A stretch of 64,000 nt of DNA from Cyclobacteriaceae bacterium (GCA_019638235.1 JAHBUE010000001.1:1970492-2034491); one strand, 5' to 3'; positions 1 to 8,970 are shown, counted from the first letter of the stretch. Notes: generated by a model not told the origin, from the sequence alone. Program-made: numbers and translations.

Positions 1-1030
1 CTTTCAAAATATCGCCCAGCAACTCTTTCGTGAATACTTCACTTTCATAATGGCCTATATCGGCTATAACAATCTGATTATCAGCATCAAAGAACTCGTG
101 ATATTTAAAATCGGCAGTAACAAATGCCTGCGCACCGGCCCGTATGGCGGCAGCAAGCAGAAAACTACCCGAACCCCCGCAAACCGCAACCTTTTTAATC
201 GGTTTGTTCAAAAGCTCGGTATGGCGGATGACCTGCAAGTTCATAGAGGTTTTAAGGTGTTTGAGAAACTCATCCGGCTCAAGGGCGGTTTCCAACTCGC
301 CTACCATGCCCGCCCCAACTTCTTGATTTTCATTGTTTAACGAAGTGAGGTAATAGGCGGCTTCTTCGTAGGGATGCGCCTTCTTTAACACCTTTATTAT
401 GGAGTTTTCTAAGAAGGATGGAAAAATTACTTCCGCCCGAACTTCATCTACCCGTTCCTGTTGCAGCGCCCGGCCAATATGGGGGTTGGCGTTTTCATTC
501 GGCATAAAGGTGCCGGTTCCGCTTACGCTGAAACTGCAATTTTTATAGTTGCCAACCTGGCCGGCTCCGGCTTTGTATAAGGCGTTTAACACCTCATCCG
601 CATTAGCGGCAGGAATAAACGTAACCAACTTAGTGAGGGTATTGTTTTTAGGCGATAAGATGTTCAGGTTTATTAGCCCCAGTTTCCCGGCTATTTTCCG
701 GTTTACCCCGGTATGCACATTGTCTAAATTGGTGTGAATGGCATATATGGCGATGTCGTTTTTAATGGCTTTCAATACCGTGCGCTCCACGTAGTTGCTT
801 CCGGTAATCTTTTTTAGTCCTTTAAAAATAATGGGGTGATGCGCGATAATCAGGTTGCATTTTTTTTGTATGGCTTCATCAATAACCGGCTCAATGCAAT
901 CCAGTGTAACCAATATGCCGGTAACGTCCATGGCGGGGTTTCCGGTAAGCAGGCCGGAGTTATCGTACGGCTCCTGGTAAACACGCGGTGCAACAGACTC
1001 TAAGTATTGGGTAACTTCAGAAACTTTCAT
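1..1030 (-). CDS. Nif3-like dinuclear metal centre protein (partial at left edge)
   Basis: The reading frame opens at an ATG (complement of 1028-1030) and runs off the left edge, giving about 343 residues without the extreme C-terminus. I see IIAHHPIIF near residue 60, AIHTNLDN, VCGGSGS and, close to the edge, IADIGHYESE. These are the His/Asp/Glu metal-ligand motifs of the Nif3/YbgI/YqfO family, and the length fits the long subtype with a central insertion. The family forms hexameric toroids with a two-metal site. It is often annotated as a GTP cyclohydrolase I type 2 homologue, but its in vivo role is unsettled. It is divergent from lpxK, with a perfect palindrome between them. Confidence 0.9.
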   Translation of the reverse strand, partial: MKVSEVTQYLESVAPRVYQEPYDNSGLLTGNPAMDVTGILVTLDCIEPVIDEAIQKKCNLIIAHHPIIFKGLKKITGSNYVERTVLKAIKNDIAIYAIHTNLDNVHTGVNRKIAGKLGLINLNILSPKNNTLTKLVTFIPAANADEVLNALYKAGAGQVGNYKNCSFSVSGTGTFMPNENANPHIGRALQQERVDEVRAEVIFPSFLENSIIKVLKKAHPYEEAAYYLTSLNNENQEVGAGMVGELETALEPDEFLKHLKTSMNLQVIRHTELLNKPIKKVAVCGGSGSFLLAAAIRAGAQAFVTADFKYHEFFDADNQIVIADIGHYESEVFTKELLGDILK

Positions 1031-1077
1031 GAATCAATGCGTTAATTGTACCTTTGGCGTTTAGCTTTCAAACCGAC

Positions 1078-1126
1078 ATGAATTTTTTCATGCGAAAAAT
1101 ACACAACTTCGCATGAAAAAATTCAT
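1078..1126. repeat. Perfect 19-bp inverted repeat between divergent genes
   Basis: The left arm ATGAATTTTTTCATGCGAA (1078-1096) and right arm (1108-1126) are exact reverse complements separated by 11 nt. Each arm also contains a smaller ATGAA/TTCAT inverted repeat. It lies in the shared 5' region of the Nif3-like gene and lpxK, so it is not a terminator for either. It could be an operator, a cruciform or a small mobile palindrome; the sequence alone does not decide. Confidence 0.8.
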
Positions 1127-1185
1127 CAAAGGTTCCTTATGACCTTATTATTACATTTTTTTACAGAAGAAAGGTAGAATTATTC

Positions 1186-2217
1186 ATGGCTGTTTTAAAG
1201 TTTTTGCTGTGGCCGTTTGCGATGGTCTATGACGTGGTTATGAACATCCGCAACAAGTTGTATGATTTGAAGCTAAAGCCTTCCGTTTCTTTCGATATTC
1301 CGGTTATTGGCGTGGGCAACCTGGCAGTGGGCGGAACCGGCAAAACGCCTATGGTGGAATACCTGATTCGCTTATTGGGCGACCAGGTTAAGCTGGCGGC
1401 CCTGAGCCGGGGCTATGGCCGCAAGACAAAAGGTTTTTTATTGGCAACAACTTCCGCTACGGCCCGCACGATTGGCGATGAACCCTTTCAACTCTATACC
1501 AAATACGGAAACAATGTAGTAGTGGCCGTAGGCGAAGAACGTGCATTGGCTATTCCGCAAATATTAGACAGTTGCCCGGAGGTGGAGGTTGTTTTGTTGG
1601 ATGATGCCTTTCAGCACCGAAAGGTTATTCCCGGATTCTCTATTTTATTATCCGAGTACAGTAAACCTTTTTATGATGATCATGTGCTGCCTATGGGCAG
1701 GCTGCGCGAAGGCGCTGAAGGAGCAGACCGTGCCGATGTGATTGTGATTACAAAGTGCCCGGCCACATTAAGCGAAAATGATATGATGCACATCATGCGC
1801 GAAGTACACACGTTTACACAAAAGCCGGTGTTCTTTTCAACCATCCGGTATGGCGAACCCGTACCCATGTCGGGTAAACATACTTTCTCCAAACAGGTTA
1901 TATTACTAACAGGCATTGCCCGCCCCGAACCGTTAAAAGAATACATTGCCCGTAACTTTAAATTGGTGCAACACCTTGAATACCGCGACCACTACAACTA
2001 TACAAAGCGCGATGTGCAAAGCATGGCCGCTCTTGTTTCTTCAAACCCCGATGTTTGTATAGTAACAACCGAAAAAGACCGGGTGAAACTTATGAGCGAA
2101 GAGTTACAACCGTTGATTGAGGATATTCCGCTTTTTTATTTACCGATTGAGATGAAATTTATCGGGAATGGTAAGGATTTTGATATGCTTGTGCAGGATT
2201 TTGTAAAACGTGGTTAA
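1186..2217 (+). CDS. lpxK: Tetraacyldisaccharide 4'-kinase (lipid A biosynthesis)
   Basis: 343 residues, typical for LpxK. This inner-membrane kinase phosphorylates the 4' position of the lipid A disaccharide precursor to form lipid IVA. The N-terminus carries a hydrophobic stretch (FLLWPFAMVYDVV), followed by the LpxK-type P-loop GNLAVGGTGKTP at residues 44-55. DDAFQHR and the EKDRVKL motif near the C-terminus also fit the family. The downstream porin gene overlaps its 3' end by 8 bp, which suggests translational coupling. Confidence 0.95.
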   Translation: MAVLKFLLWPFAMVYDVVMNIRNKLYDLKLKPSVSFDIPVIGVGNLAVGGTGKTPMVEYLIRLLGDQVKLAALSRGYGRKTKGFLLATTSATARTIGDEPFQLYTKYGNNVVVAVGEERALAIPQILDSCPEVEVVLLDDAFQHRKVIPGFSILLSEYSKPFYDDHVLPMGRLREGAEGADRADVIVITKCPATLSENDMMHIMREVHTFTQKPVFFSTIRYGEPVPMSGKHTFSKQVILLTGIARPEPLKEYIARNFKLVQHLEYRDHYNYTKRDVQSMAALVSSNPDVCIVTTEKDRVKLMSEELQPLIEDIPLFYLPIEMKFIGNGKDFDMLVQDFVKRG

Positions 2218-4189
2218 CCTGGTAGTAACATATACTTCCCGCCTCACCCTGATGGGCTTGCTTTTGCTTGGCGTTACCGTGTATGCCCAGGAGCCTTCCG
2301 AAGAAACCCGTTCACGTTCTTCAATAATTGACGACAGCACCAAGCAGATTTACGGCCCCACTACTTCGCAATTCTTTTTAGAAGATGACCTGTTCAGAAA
2401 CAAATGGGTTTCGTATCCTATCGATACGGTTATACGCAACTTTCATTTTTTTTCTTTTGAACAGCGCGGGCAAAACCTCTACCAGGATTTGGGCAATATC
2501 GGCACCGCCATACGCCCCGTATATGAATACGTGCCCGATGTGATTGGCGCATCATCGGGCTTTAATGCGTATAACCTGTATTGGAATTCCTTGCCGCATC
2601 AGTTTTTTAATACACGTTCGCCTTATACCAACCTTAATGTTATCCTTGGCGGGAAGGGGAGGTCGCTCACCAACATTATTTACAGCCGCAATATCAATCC
2701 GCGCTGGAATATCGGCTTTCATTACAACGGTATTTTTATCGATAAGCAAATACAACGGCAAGGCAAAGGCGACCGCAATGCACGGGCTGAGTCGTATGGA
2801 CTATTTACAAGCTATCATAATAAAGACAGTTCGTACACGGCACTTGTTCGCTTTAAGCGGATGTATCATCGTGTGTTTGAGTATGGTGGTGTGCGCGTGG
2901 CAGACCAGACCGGTCTATTCGATATAGATAGAGGATATGTTGGTATTCGGACGACACTCCCAACATCTGTTTTATTTTCCGATTTGTTTGAAGATAACGC
3001 GCAGCCGTGGTTAACACAGGCGCAAAGCAATGACCTGCGCAGAAATTATCACCTGTATCATCAATACAAAGTTGGCGAGGCGCTTCAGGTCTATCATCGG
3101 CTTGATGGCGACCGGCAGCAGAACAGATTTGAAGGCAATTTTCGTTCAGAGCCTTTTGGTTCAACTTTTTTTGATGCCGTTGTAATAGATAGCGCCCTTA
3201 TACGCGACCAGACAAAATTCAACACCCTTAGAAACGAAGCCGGCATAAAAGGCAACCTGTTGAAATTGTTTTACAATGGTTACGTAGCCTTTCGTAACTA
3301 CAACATGGACTATAAGTATTTTTTAAGCGATGGCTTTTACAGAAAAACACGCGGCACCGAGTTTTATGTTGGCGGCCGCATGGAATTGCAACTTGACTCG
3401 CTTATACAAGTGCGCGGACATTTAGAGTCTATGTTAGACGCCCGATACCGGTTATCCGGGAGCATTGATACAAAATGGTTTTCAGCTTACTTAAAGCGGT
3501 CTGTTTCTTCGCCCTCATTTTTACAACAGGCATATCGAGGAAGCCACGATATATGGATGAATTATTTCAGCCCGGTTGAATCAAGTGAGGTTGGCGGAAA
3601 CTTAGTTTATAATTCGGATTGGTTAAAGGTGTATCCCGGTGTGCGGTTATCAACATTCCGAAACCTGGTGTTTTTCAAAAAGGGAAATTACAGTATCGAC
3701 CAGACCGTGCTACCCATTCAGTCAACGGGTTTTCAAACCGTAGCCTCACCGGAATTGGCGCTTCATGTAAGGCCATTTAAAAATACATGGCTTACAACGC
3801 GCACTATTTATACGCGCGTGCTTGAAAATGCTGACAATGCATTGCAGATACCTGAGTTATTAGTCAATGCGCAATTATCGTATGCTAATATTTGGTTTGG
3901 CGGAAATTTCGATTTCCATGTGGGCGTTGATCTGCATTGGAAATCTTCATACCATGCTTATGGTTACGACCCGGCAATTCAGCAGTTCTACACACAACAG
4001 CAATATAAAAGCCCCTCGTTCCCGATGATAGATGTGTTTCTAAGCGCAAAGATTATTCGCGGAAGAATTTTGTTGAAGTATAATAATATAGCGGCTGCAT
4101 TTTCAAAACATGCACAAGTGCCTACACCCTTTTATCCGGGCGTGGTTAATGTGTTTGATTTTGGTTTTGATTGGTCGTTTTATGATTGA
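2210..4189 (+). CDS. Putative outer-membrane porin (Porin_10-like)
   Basis: 659 residues with an N-terminal signal peptide (LTLMGLLLLGVTVYAQ). An internal ATG at 2252 starts directly at this hydrophobic segment and is an alternative start. The body is rich in alternating aromatic/polar strands. It contains FNTRSPYTNLNVILGGKG, which resembles the start of the beta-barrel in the Bacteroidota 'putative porin' family (PF14121). It ends in FDWSFYD, with aromatic residues as expected for barrel insertion. Substrate is unknown. It overlaps lpxK and is followed by an AT-rich hairpin. Confidence 0.75.
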   Translation: MVNLVVTYTSRLTLMGLLLLGVTVYAQEPSEETRSRSSIIDDSTKQIYGPTTSQFFLEDDLFRNKWVSYPIDTVIRNFHFFSFEQRGQNLYQDLGNIGTAIRPVYEYVPDVIGASSGFNAYNLYWNSLPHQFFNTRSPYTNLNVILGGKGRSLTNIIYSRNINPRWNIGFHYNGIFIDKQIQRQGKGDRNARAESYGLFTSYHNKDSSYTALVRFKRMYHRVFEYGGVRVADQTGLFDIDRGYVGIRTTLPTSVLFSDLFEDNAQPWLTQAQSNDLRRNYHLYHQYKVGEALQVYHRLDGDRQQNRFEGNFRSEPFGSTFFDAVVIDSALIRDQTKFNTLRNEAGIKGNLLKLFYNGYVAFRNYNMDYKYFLSDGFYRKTRGTEFYVGGRMELQLDSLIQVRGHLESMLDARYRLSGSIDTKWFSAYLKRSVSSPSFLQQAYRGSHDIWMNYFSPVESSEVGGNLVYNSDWLKVYPGVRLSTFRNLVFFKKGNYSIDQTVLPIQSTGFQTVASPELALHVRPFKNTWLTTRTIYTRVLENADNALQIPELLVNAQLSYANIWFGGNFDFHVGVDLHWKSSYHAYGYDPAIQQFYTQQQYKSPSFPMIDVFLSAKIIRGRILLKYNNIAAAFSKHAQVPTPFYPGVVNVFDFGFDWSFYD

Positions 4190-4217
4190 GTGCCGATTAT
4201 TTTAAACCATTAAGGAA

Positions 4218-4261
4218 TTAAGACAATTAAGTTTTTATTTAGGAAACTTAATGCTTCTTAA
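4218..4261 (+). terminator. AT-rich imperfect hairpin after the porin gene
   Basis: The arms 4218-4234 and 4244-4261 pair with few mismatches around a 9-nt loop. They are followed by a short tandem CCTAAGT repeat (4263-4285). The hairpin lies between the porin stop and miaE and may act as a weak terminator. It has no run of T after it on the plus strand, so the assignment is tentative. Confidence 0.4.
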
Positions 4262-4291
4262 CCTAAGTCCTAAGTCCTAATACCTGATAAG

Positions 4292-4888
4292 ATGAAAGAC
4301 AAATTCACCCTCGGCCTTGAGCTTCCAACCGACCCACGCTGGGTAAACATTGCCGAAAAAAACATTGAAGATATTTTGGTAGACCATGCTTATTGCGAAC
4401 AGAAAGCGGCTTCATCTTGCATTTCGCTGATTGTACTGTATCCTGAAAGGGAAGAATTAGTGGAGATGCTCACACCAGTTGTGGCAGAAGAGTGGGGGCA
4501 TTTTGAGCGTGTTATTGAACAACTGAAAAAGCGGGGCTACAAGTTAGGCAGGCAACGAAAAGATGCTTACGTGGAGGCGTTGAATAAAACGATAAAGAAA
4601 GGCGGCAACCGCGAAGAGCAATTAGTTGAAAGGTTATTAATGAATGCGCTGATTGAAGCCCGCAGTGCAGAACGTTTTAAACAGTTGTGGAAAAATATTG
4701 CGGATAAAGAACTTTCTGTTTTTTACTATGAGTTGATGGTTTCGGAAGCCGGGCACTACAAGAATTTTCTGCAATTAGCCAAAACCTACATGCCGGAAGA
4801 ATATGTTGAGACACGCTGGCGCGAACTATTAGAAGCGGAAGCGACAATCATGGCAACCCTTGAAGTGCGTGGGGACAGGATGCATTGA
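4292..4888 (+). CDS. miaE: tRNA-(ms2io6A)-hydroxylase, MiaE-like diiron enzyme
   Basis: 198 residues, the size of MiaE-type ferritin-like monooxygenases that hydroxylate the isoprenyl group of modified A37 in tRNA. The family pattern is visible: PTDPRWVNIAEKNIEDILVD, EQKAASS, EEWGHF and, later, EARSAERF and SEAGHY. The Glu and His residues in these helices would form the carboxylate-bridged diiron site. Many Bacteroidota carry this short form. It is a stand-alone gene, convergent with the PIN toxin gene. Confidence 0.9.
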   Translation: MKDKFTLGLELPTDPRWVNIAEKNIEDILVDHAYCEQKAASSCISLIVLYPEREELVEMLTPVVAEEWGHFERVIEQLKKRGYKLGRQRKDAYVEALNKTIKKGGNREEQLVERLLMNALIEARSAERFKQLWKNIADKELSVFYYELMVSEAGHYKNFLQLAKTYMPEEYVETRWRELLEAEATIMATLEVRGDRMH

Positions 4889-4908
4889 GTCTTCAATTAT
4901 CAATTACC

Positions 4909-5316
4909 TCAAGCAGATAATAAAGCAGAAAAATCCGCTAAGGTCATCACACGTATAGGTGGAAATTTCAATTTATTAAGAGCGACTACTTTTTTATCAT
5001 TGGAGACCAAGATGTCTGCGTTTGCGGAAAGGTATGTGTCTGCAAATTTATTATCATCAACATCGCCTTGTATCAAATGGAAAAAATAGAAAATGTCGTG
5101 AAGTGTAGCATTATCGGCTGTAAGGATTACTCCCAATAAATTGTGCGTCACCTCTTCGCCCCAAAACTCGGTGAATTTTTCTTCGTACTCCAGTAATATT
5201 TCGGTGGAAACGCACAAATTATAGCGTTGTTCTAAAAATGCGTCAAACACGTTGCGGAACGTAGAACGCTTGCCAATACAACTTATCAGGCAATTGGTAT
5301 CAATGACTACTTTCAC
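4909..5316 (-). CDS. PIN-domain toxin of a toxin-antitoxin pair
   Basis: 135 residues starting at GTG (complement of 5314-5316). The start VVIDTNCLIS supplies the first catalytic Asp. EILLEYEEKF supplies an acidic residue, and DVDDNKFADTYLSANADILVSNDKKV is the C-terminal metal-binding region of PIN ribonucleases (PF13470-type 'toxin component, PIN family'). It would cleave RNA when free of antitoxin. It lies 9 nt after the antitoxin stop codon, in the usual antitoxin-first order. Confidence 0.88.
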   Translation of the reverse strand: MKVVIDTNCLISCIGKRSTFRNVFDAFLEQRYNLCVSTEILLEYEEKFTEFWGEEVTHNLLGVILTADNATLHDIFYFFHLIQGDVDDNKFADTYLSANADILVSNDKKVVALNKLKFPPIRVMTLADFSALLSA

Positions 5317-5325
5317 ATTGCAAAA

Positions 5326-5538
5326 CTATTTATTGACAGTATCAAGCCATTTCTGATAGACCGAAGCTGTGTAGTTTCGGCTGTTTTCTTCTTTCAAAAT
5401 AGCAGTATCTAATTTTTCACGGAAGTAAAAATTCAGTAATGATTTCACCTCTTTCAATTGTTTTTCATCAGTGATAAAACGAAAACTCTTGAGAAGTTCC
5501 AATTGAAGTTCGGTCAATTTATCGGTAGTGGTAATCAT
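5326..5538 (-). CDS. Cognate antitoxin of the PIN toxin
   Basis: 70 residues, ATG start, charged and predicted mainly helical (LTELQLELLKSFRF, LKEVKSLLNFYFREKL). I do not see a classic helix-turn-helix or ribbon-helix-helix, but size and position fit the short antitoxins paired with PIN_3 toxins. The motif YQKWLDTVNK at the end could be the toxin-wrapping tail. The function is inferred mainly from its position. Confidence 0.7.
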   Translation of the reverse strand: MITTTDKLTELQLELLKSFRFITDEKQLKEVKSLLNFYFREKLDTAILKEENSRNYTASVYQKWLDTVNK

Positions 5539-5555
5539 AGTAATTCGCTTTGTAA

Positions 5556-5563
5556 CAAAAATA
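5556..5563 (-). promoter_or_regulatory. -7 element of the toxin-antitoxin operon
   Basis: On the minus strand this reads TATTTTTG, matching the Bacteroidota -7 consensus TAnnTTTG, about 20 nt upstream of the antitoxin ATG. No convincing -33 TTG was found at standard spacing. Confidence 0.45.
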
Positions 5564-5608
5564 TAAAAAATTAGCTAACTATTAATAATCATCATTAAGG
5601 TCAACCCT

Positions 5609-6868
5609 TTACGTCTTTTGCTTCTTCTTCTTTGCAGCCGGAAATAAAACGTTGTTTAGAATCAACCGGTAGCCGGGCGAGTTTGGGTGCTGGTTAAGGT
5701 CGGTGGGTTCTTCACCAACCTGGTGTTGGTAATCTTCCGGGTCGTGGCCGCCATAAAATGTCCAGAAGCCTTTGCCCATCACGCCATGTAAGTATTTTGC
5801 TTCTTTAATGTCTTTGTTTTCTCCCATTATCACTACATCGGGTTTGATGAGGTGTTTTTTAAACCCGGTTGTCTGGCCAAAGAAACCTTTAATAACACGC
5901 GCATGATTTTGTGTGAGCATGGTGGGAATAGGGTCCCACTTGGCCGAAAACTCAAAAATGGAAAAGTAATCGTTTGCCGGGATCAGGCCGCGCTGGTTTG
6001 GTTGATTATCAATGTCTGAAAATTCATACATGTATGGGTCTTTCACCAACTTGAAATTGGTAAAGGCAAATGTTTTTTCGTAATCAATTTTTTCCTGGGC
6101 GTTTGGGTCGGCACCATCGCCATCAAACATCCGCTCGCAGATGTCAATTCCTTCGGCAGCAAGTGCAATATCATAACTATCGGTGGCCGAACACATGGCA
6201 AACATAAATCCGCCCCCGGCCACAAATTCTTTAATGCGTTTTGCTACTGCAAGTTTTAGCTGCGATACTTTATTAAAGCCATTTCTCTTAGCTGTTTCTT
6301 CGGCAGCTTTTTGCGCTTCAATATACCAGGGCATGTTGCTGAAGGAACCGTAAAACTTTCCGTATTGCCCGGTAAAATCTTCATGGTGCAGGTGAAGCCA
6401 ATCGTAACGGGGGAGGGTATTGGCAAGAATTTCATCATCGTAAACAACATCGTAGGGTATTTCGGCATAGTTAAGCACCAACGTTACGGCATCATCCCAT
6501 GGCTGCGCGGTTTTGGGCGAGTACACGGCAATGCGCGGGTACTTCTCTAATTTCATAATGTCGTAATTCACGGCAGGGCTGGATATTTCTGAAATAACCT
6601 GGTTGGCCTGTGCATCAGAAATCACCTCATAGCTAACCCCCCGGATAACCAGTTCGTTTTGAATGGCCGGGTGATATTTAATCATAAAACTGCCGCCCCG
6701 GTAGTTAAGCAGCCAATCTACCTCAGTTTCGCTGCGCAACACCCAGTAGGCAATGCCATAGGCTTTCAGGTGGTTGGCCTGTTTTTCATCCATCGGGATA
6801 AACAGGTAGTTCCCTTTGGCCCAGGTTGACAGTAGCAGTACGGCAAACAATAAAATCCCCCTCATCAT
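5609..6868 (-). CDS. Exported conserved protein of the family labelled 'asparagine synthetase B' in Bacteroidota
   Basis: About 419 residues. The frame is open to an upstream ATG at 6889, but that codon lies inside a mobile-type repeat. The hydrophobic signal peptide begins at the ATG at 6868 (MMRGILLFAVLLLSTWAKG), so I chose 6868. The protein contains LHLHHEDFTGQYGKF, FVAGGGFMFAMCSATDSYD and FWTFYGGHDPEDYQH. I recognise this as a conserved Bacteroidota family usually named asparagine synthetase B. No N-terminal Cys glutaminase or AsnB synthetase signature is visible, so I regard that name as unsupported. The actual role is unknown. Confidence 0.7.
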   Translation of the reverse strand: MMRGILLFAVLLLSTWAKGNYLFIPMDEKQANHLKAYGIAYWVLRSETEVDWLLNYRGGSFMIKYHPAIQNELVIRGVSYEVISDAQANQVISEISSPAVNYDIMKLEKYPRIAVYSPKTAQPWDDAVTLVLNYAEIPYDVVYDDEILANTLPRYDWLHLHHEDFTGQYGKFYGSFSNMPWYIEAQKAAEETAKRNGFNKVSQLKLAVAKRIKEFVAGGGFMFAMCSATDSYDIALAAEGIDICERMFDGDGADPNAQEKIDYEKTFAFTNFKLVKDPYMYEFSDIDNQPNQRGLIPANDYFSIFEFSAKWDPIPTMLTQNHARVIKGFFGQTTGFKKHLIKPDVVIMGENKDIKEAKYLHGVMGKGFWTFYGGHDPEDYQHQVGEEPTDLNQHPNSPGYRLILNNVLFPAAKKKKQKT

Positions 6869-6883
6869 ATCGAAATCAATGAC

Positions 6884-6966
6884 GGGCATCTCTAAAACCT
6901 TGTTTTTATTACCTCATCCCGCCCTTCTCCTACAATGGAGAAGGTGGGGGAGTTTTAGAAATGCCC
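6884..6966. repeat. MITE-like element with 15-bp terminal inverted repeats
   Basis: The left end GGGCATCTCTAAAAC (6884-6898) and right end GTTTTAGAAATGCCC (6952-6966) are inverted copies with one mismatch. Inside is a second hairpin, CCTTCTCC/GGAGAAGG around TACAAT. The same terminal sequence brackets an unrelated interior at 35699-35841, so this appears to be a non-autonomous repeat family. The left end contains the upstream candidate start codon of the neighbouring minus-strand gene. Confidence 0.7.
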
Positions 6967-7085
6967 TGAATTATAATATACGGACACGTTTCAAAGTTAG
7001 GGAAATGCCTGTATGAATAAAAAAATGACAGATATTGTAACATTTTCGCTCGTTAATCAACGTATTGGCATAGTAAACCGGTTTC

Positions 7086-8321
7086 ATGGATGTTTTAGAA
7101 AATATGCGGGAAGGGTTGCGGTCGGTGCAGGCAAACCTGCTCCGTTCTGTACTTACCGCGCTTATTGTGGCTATTGGCATTACCGCTTTGGTGGGCGCGC
7201 TTACGGCTGTTGATGGTGTTGAACGCTCTATTAATGAGAGTCTGTCATCGCTTGGCGCGAATACATTTGATATCACATCAAAAACCAATCGGGGTGGCCG
7301 AACCGAAGGCGTTTCTGAAAAGCGCTACCCGAACCTTACGTTTCGCGAAGTATCCCAGTTTACAAGCCAGTATAATTTCCCGGCTACGGTAAGCCTTTCG
7401 GCATCCTTAACGGGAATAGCCGAAGTTAAACGCCTTTCAAAAAAGACTAACCCAAATGTTTGGGTGAATGGCTCAAACGAAAGTTACTTACCGATAAAAG
7501 GACTTAATCTTCTTTCGGGCAGGAGCTTCTCCAGCATGGAAGTGGAATACGGCACGCACGTGGCCGTGATTGGTTATAAGATTTATACCAGTTTGTTTGG
7601 TGCAAATGAAAATGCAATCGGGGAGAAGATTTCTTTTCTCGGTGTTCAGTTTAAAGTGATTGGTGTAATAGAAGAGAAAGGCCAGTCGCTTGAAGGGAAT
7701 TATGATAATATGGTGCTCATCCCGATAAGGGTGGCCAATCAGATGGCAAAAGGAAGGAGCCTATGGTACCGGCTCACGGTTGGTATTGACGACATCAACG
7801 ATGTTGATGATGCTATGGGTGAAGCAACCGGGCTGATGCGCAGAATCCGGCAAGACAGGGCAGGTAACCCAACTTCATTTGAACTTGAGCGCAGCGTTTC
7901 ATTGGCAGAGCGCACTGCGCAAATGGCGGGCTATGTGCGCATAGCAGGATTTCTGATTGGTTTTGTAACGTTGCTGGGTTCGTCTATTGCGTTGATGAAT
8001 ATTATGCTGGTTTCCGTAACAGAACGAACCCGCGAGATAGGTGTGCGTAAAGCGTTGGGTGCAACTCCACTTCGTATCCGCCAGCAGTTTGTAATCGAGG
8101 CTATTGTTGTTTGCCTGTTGGGCGGGGCATTGGGTGTTGTGCTGGGTGTGGCTATCGGTAACTTAGGCGCCCGGTTTATGAACATGGACGGCTTTATTAT
8201 TCCCTGGGCGTGGATATTACTTGGCTTGTTTGTTTGTGTTTTTGTTGGATTGCTTTCAGGTTACTATCCTGCGCATAAGGCTTCCAAACTTGACCCCATT
8301 GAATCGCTTCGGTTTGAGTAA
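7086..8321 (+). CDS. ABC transporter permease, MacB/FtsX family
   Basis: 411 residues. The architecture is one N-terminal membrane segment (residues ~18-40), a periplasmic MacB core domain, and three C-terminal membrane segments. Between them is the FtsX signature TEREIGVRKALGA-like stretch (SVTERTREIGVRKALGAT). The last residues, YYPAHKASKLDPIESLRFE, are typical for these permeases. The family works in lipoprotein or peptide/macrolide export or mechanotransmission together with an ATPase. No ATPase is encoded next to it here, so its partner and substrate are unknown. Confidence 0.9.
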   Translation: MDVLENMREGLRSVQANLLRSVLTALIVAIGITALVGALTAVDGVERSINESLSSLGANTFDITSKTNRGGRTEGVSEKRYPNLTFREVSQFTSQYNFPATVSLSASLTGIAEVKRLSKKTNPNVWVNGSNESYLPIKGLNLLSGRSFSSMEVEYGTHVAVIGYKIYTSLFGANENAIGEKISFLGVQFKVIGVIEEKGQSLEGNYDNMVLIPIRVANQMAKGRSLWYRLTVGIDDINDVDDAMGEATGLMRRIRQDRAGNPTSFELERSVSLAERTAQMAGYVRIAGFLIGFVTLLGSSIALMNIMLVSVTERTREIGVRKALGATPLRIRQQFVIEAIVVCLLGGALGVVLGVAIGNLGARFMNMDGFIIPWAWILLGLFVCVFVGLLSGYYPAHKASKLDPIESLRFE

Positions 8322-8494
8322 GTACATACTTTTTACGCCAGCTCTGCTTTCAGCGAGATATTGGTATTAAGGTAATGTACTGAAAAATAGTTGGTGACTT
8401 TTTTCTGAATAATGATTAGTATTCCCGCGTCAGCTTATACGGTCAATTTATCTAAGGTTGGAAGGTGGTTTAACGGTAATTAACAGGGTTATAT

Positions 8495-8838
8495 ATGCAA
8501 GTAAAGCTTTTATTTTTATTGATAATCATCTTTGTGGGACTCAACAGTTGTATTAGATCGTACTGTCGTGCTGTGCAAGATTTTAAAAAGCGAAAATCTT
8601 GCAGCGTTATTACAAAAAAAGCAGGGTTACGTGGAATCGTAACGAACCAAGATTGAATGTAGCAGATTACTGTAGTAGTATAAGTGGGTTTAAGGTTACC
8701 GGTGACGATAGCGGTTTGTTTGAATATGTTCAGGTAGGAGATTCACTTTATAAAGAAGCTAATTCATTTAAGGTTTATGTTTACCGGAATGGATTGGAAG
8801 AACCAAAAATTTTTAATATGGATTTTGGCTGCAAATGA
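8495..8838 (+). pseudogene. Small lipoprotein gene split by a -1 shift at an A7 run
   Basis: The first frame (8495-8656) starts with a lipoprotein signal, LLFLLIIIFVGLNSC, and stops after 53 residues. The second frame, ending at 8838, continues in plausible protein sequence (ADYCSSISGFKV, YVQVGDSLYKEANSF). The frames can be joined by a -1 shift at ACAAAAAAAGC (around 8611-8621), where the codon phase fits an A AAA AAA slippery heptamer. The joined product would be about 114 residues. It could be a pseudogene, a sequencing error in a homopolymer, or programmed frameshifting. The family was not recognised. Confidence 0.5.
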
Positions 8839-8864
8839 ACTTGATGTCGGAGTGCGTCTCCAAA

Positions 8865-8970
8865 CTGGTGCAAGCGTTCACTTGTGCCAGGGGGGAAATT
8901 ATGATAAAGATGTGCAGATTGCCTGGATTATGTTTTGTTGAGGGAAGGCACAAGCGGATGCTTGCGCCAG
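8865..8970. repeat. Left copy of the island-flanking repeat with terminal inverted repeats
   Basis: Imperfect 24-bp inverted ends at 8865-8888 and 8947-8970 enclose an interior containing TTATGATAAAGATGTGCAG and GGATTATG. The right copy at 18611-18745 has the same orientation, an almost identical interior and an identical right end. No ORF of its own is convincing, so it looks like a non-autonomous palindromic element. It marks the left edge of the cassette island. Confidence 0.75.

Noticed and set aside
5609..6868. Genuine asparagine synthetase B
   Set aside because: There is a signal peptide, and neither the N-terminal Cys glutaminase nor the synthetase ATP-binding motif is present.
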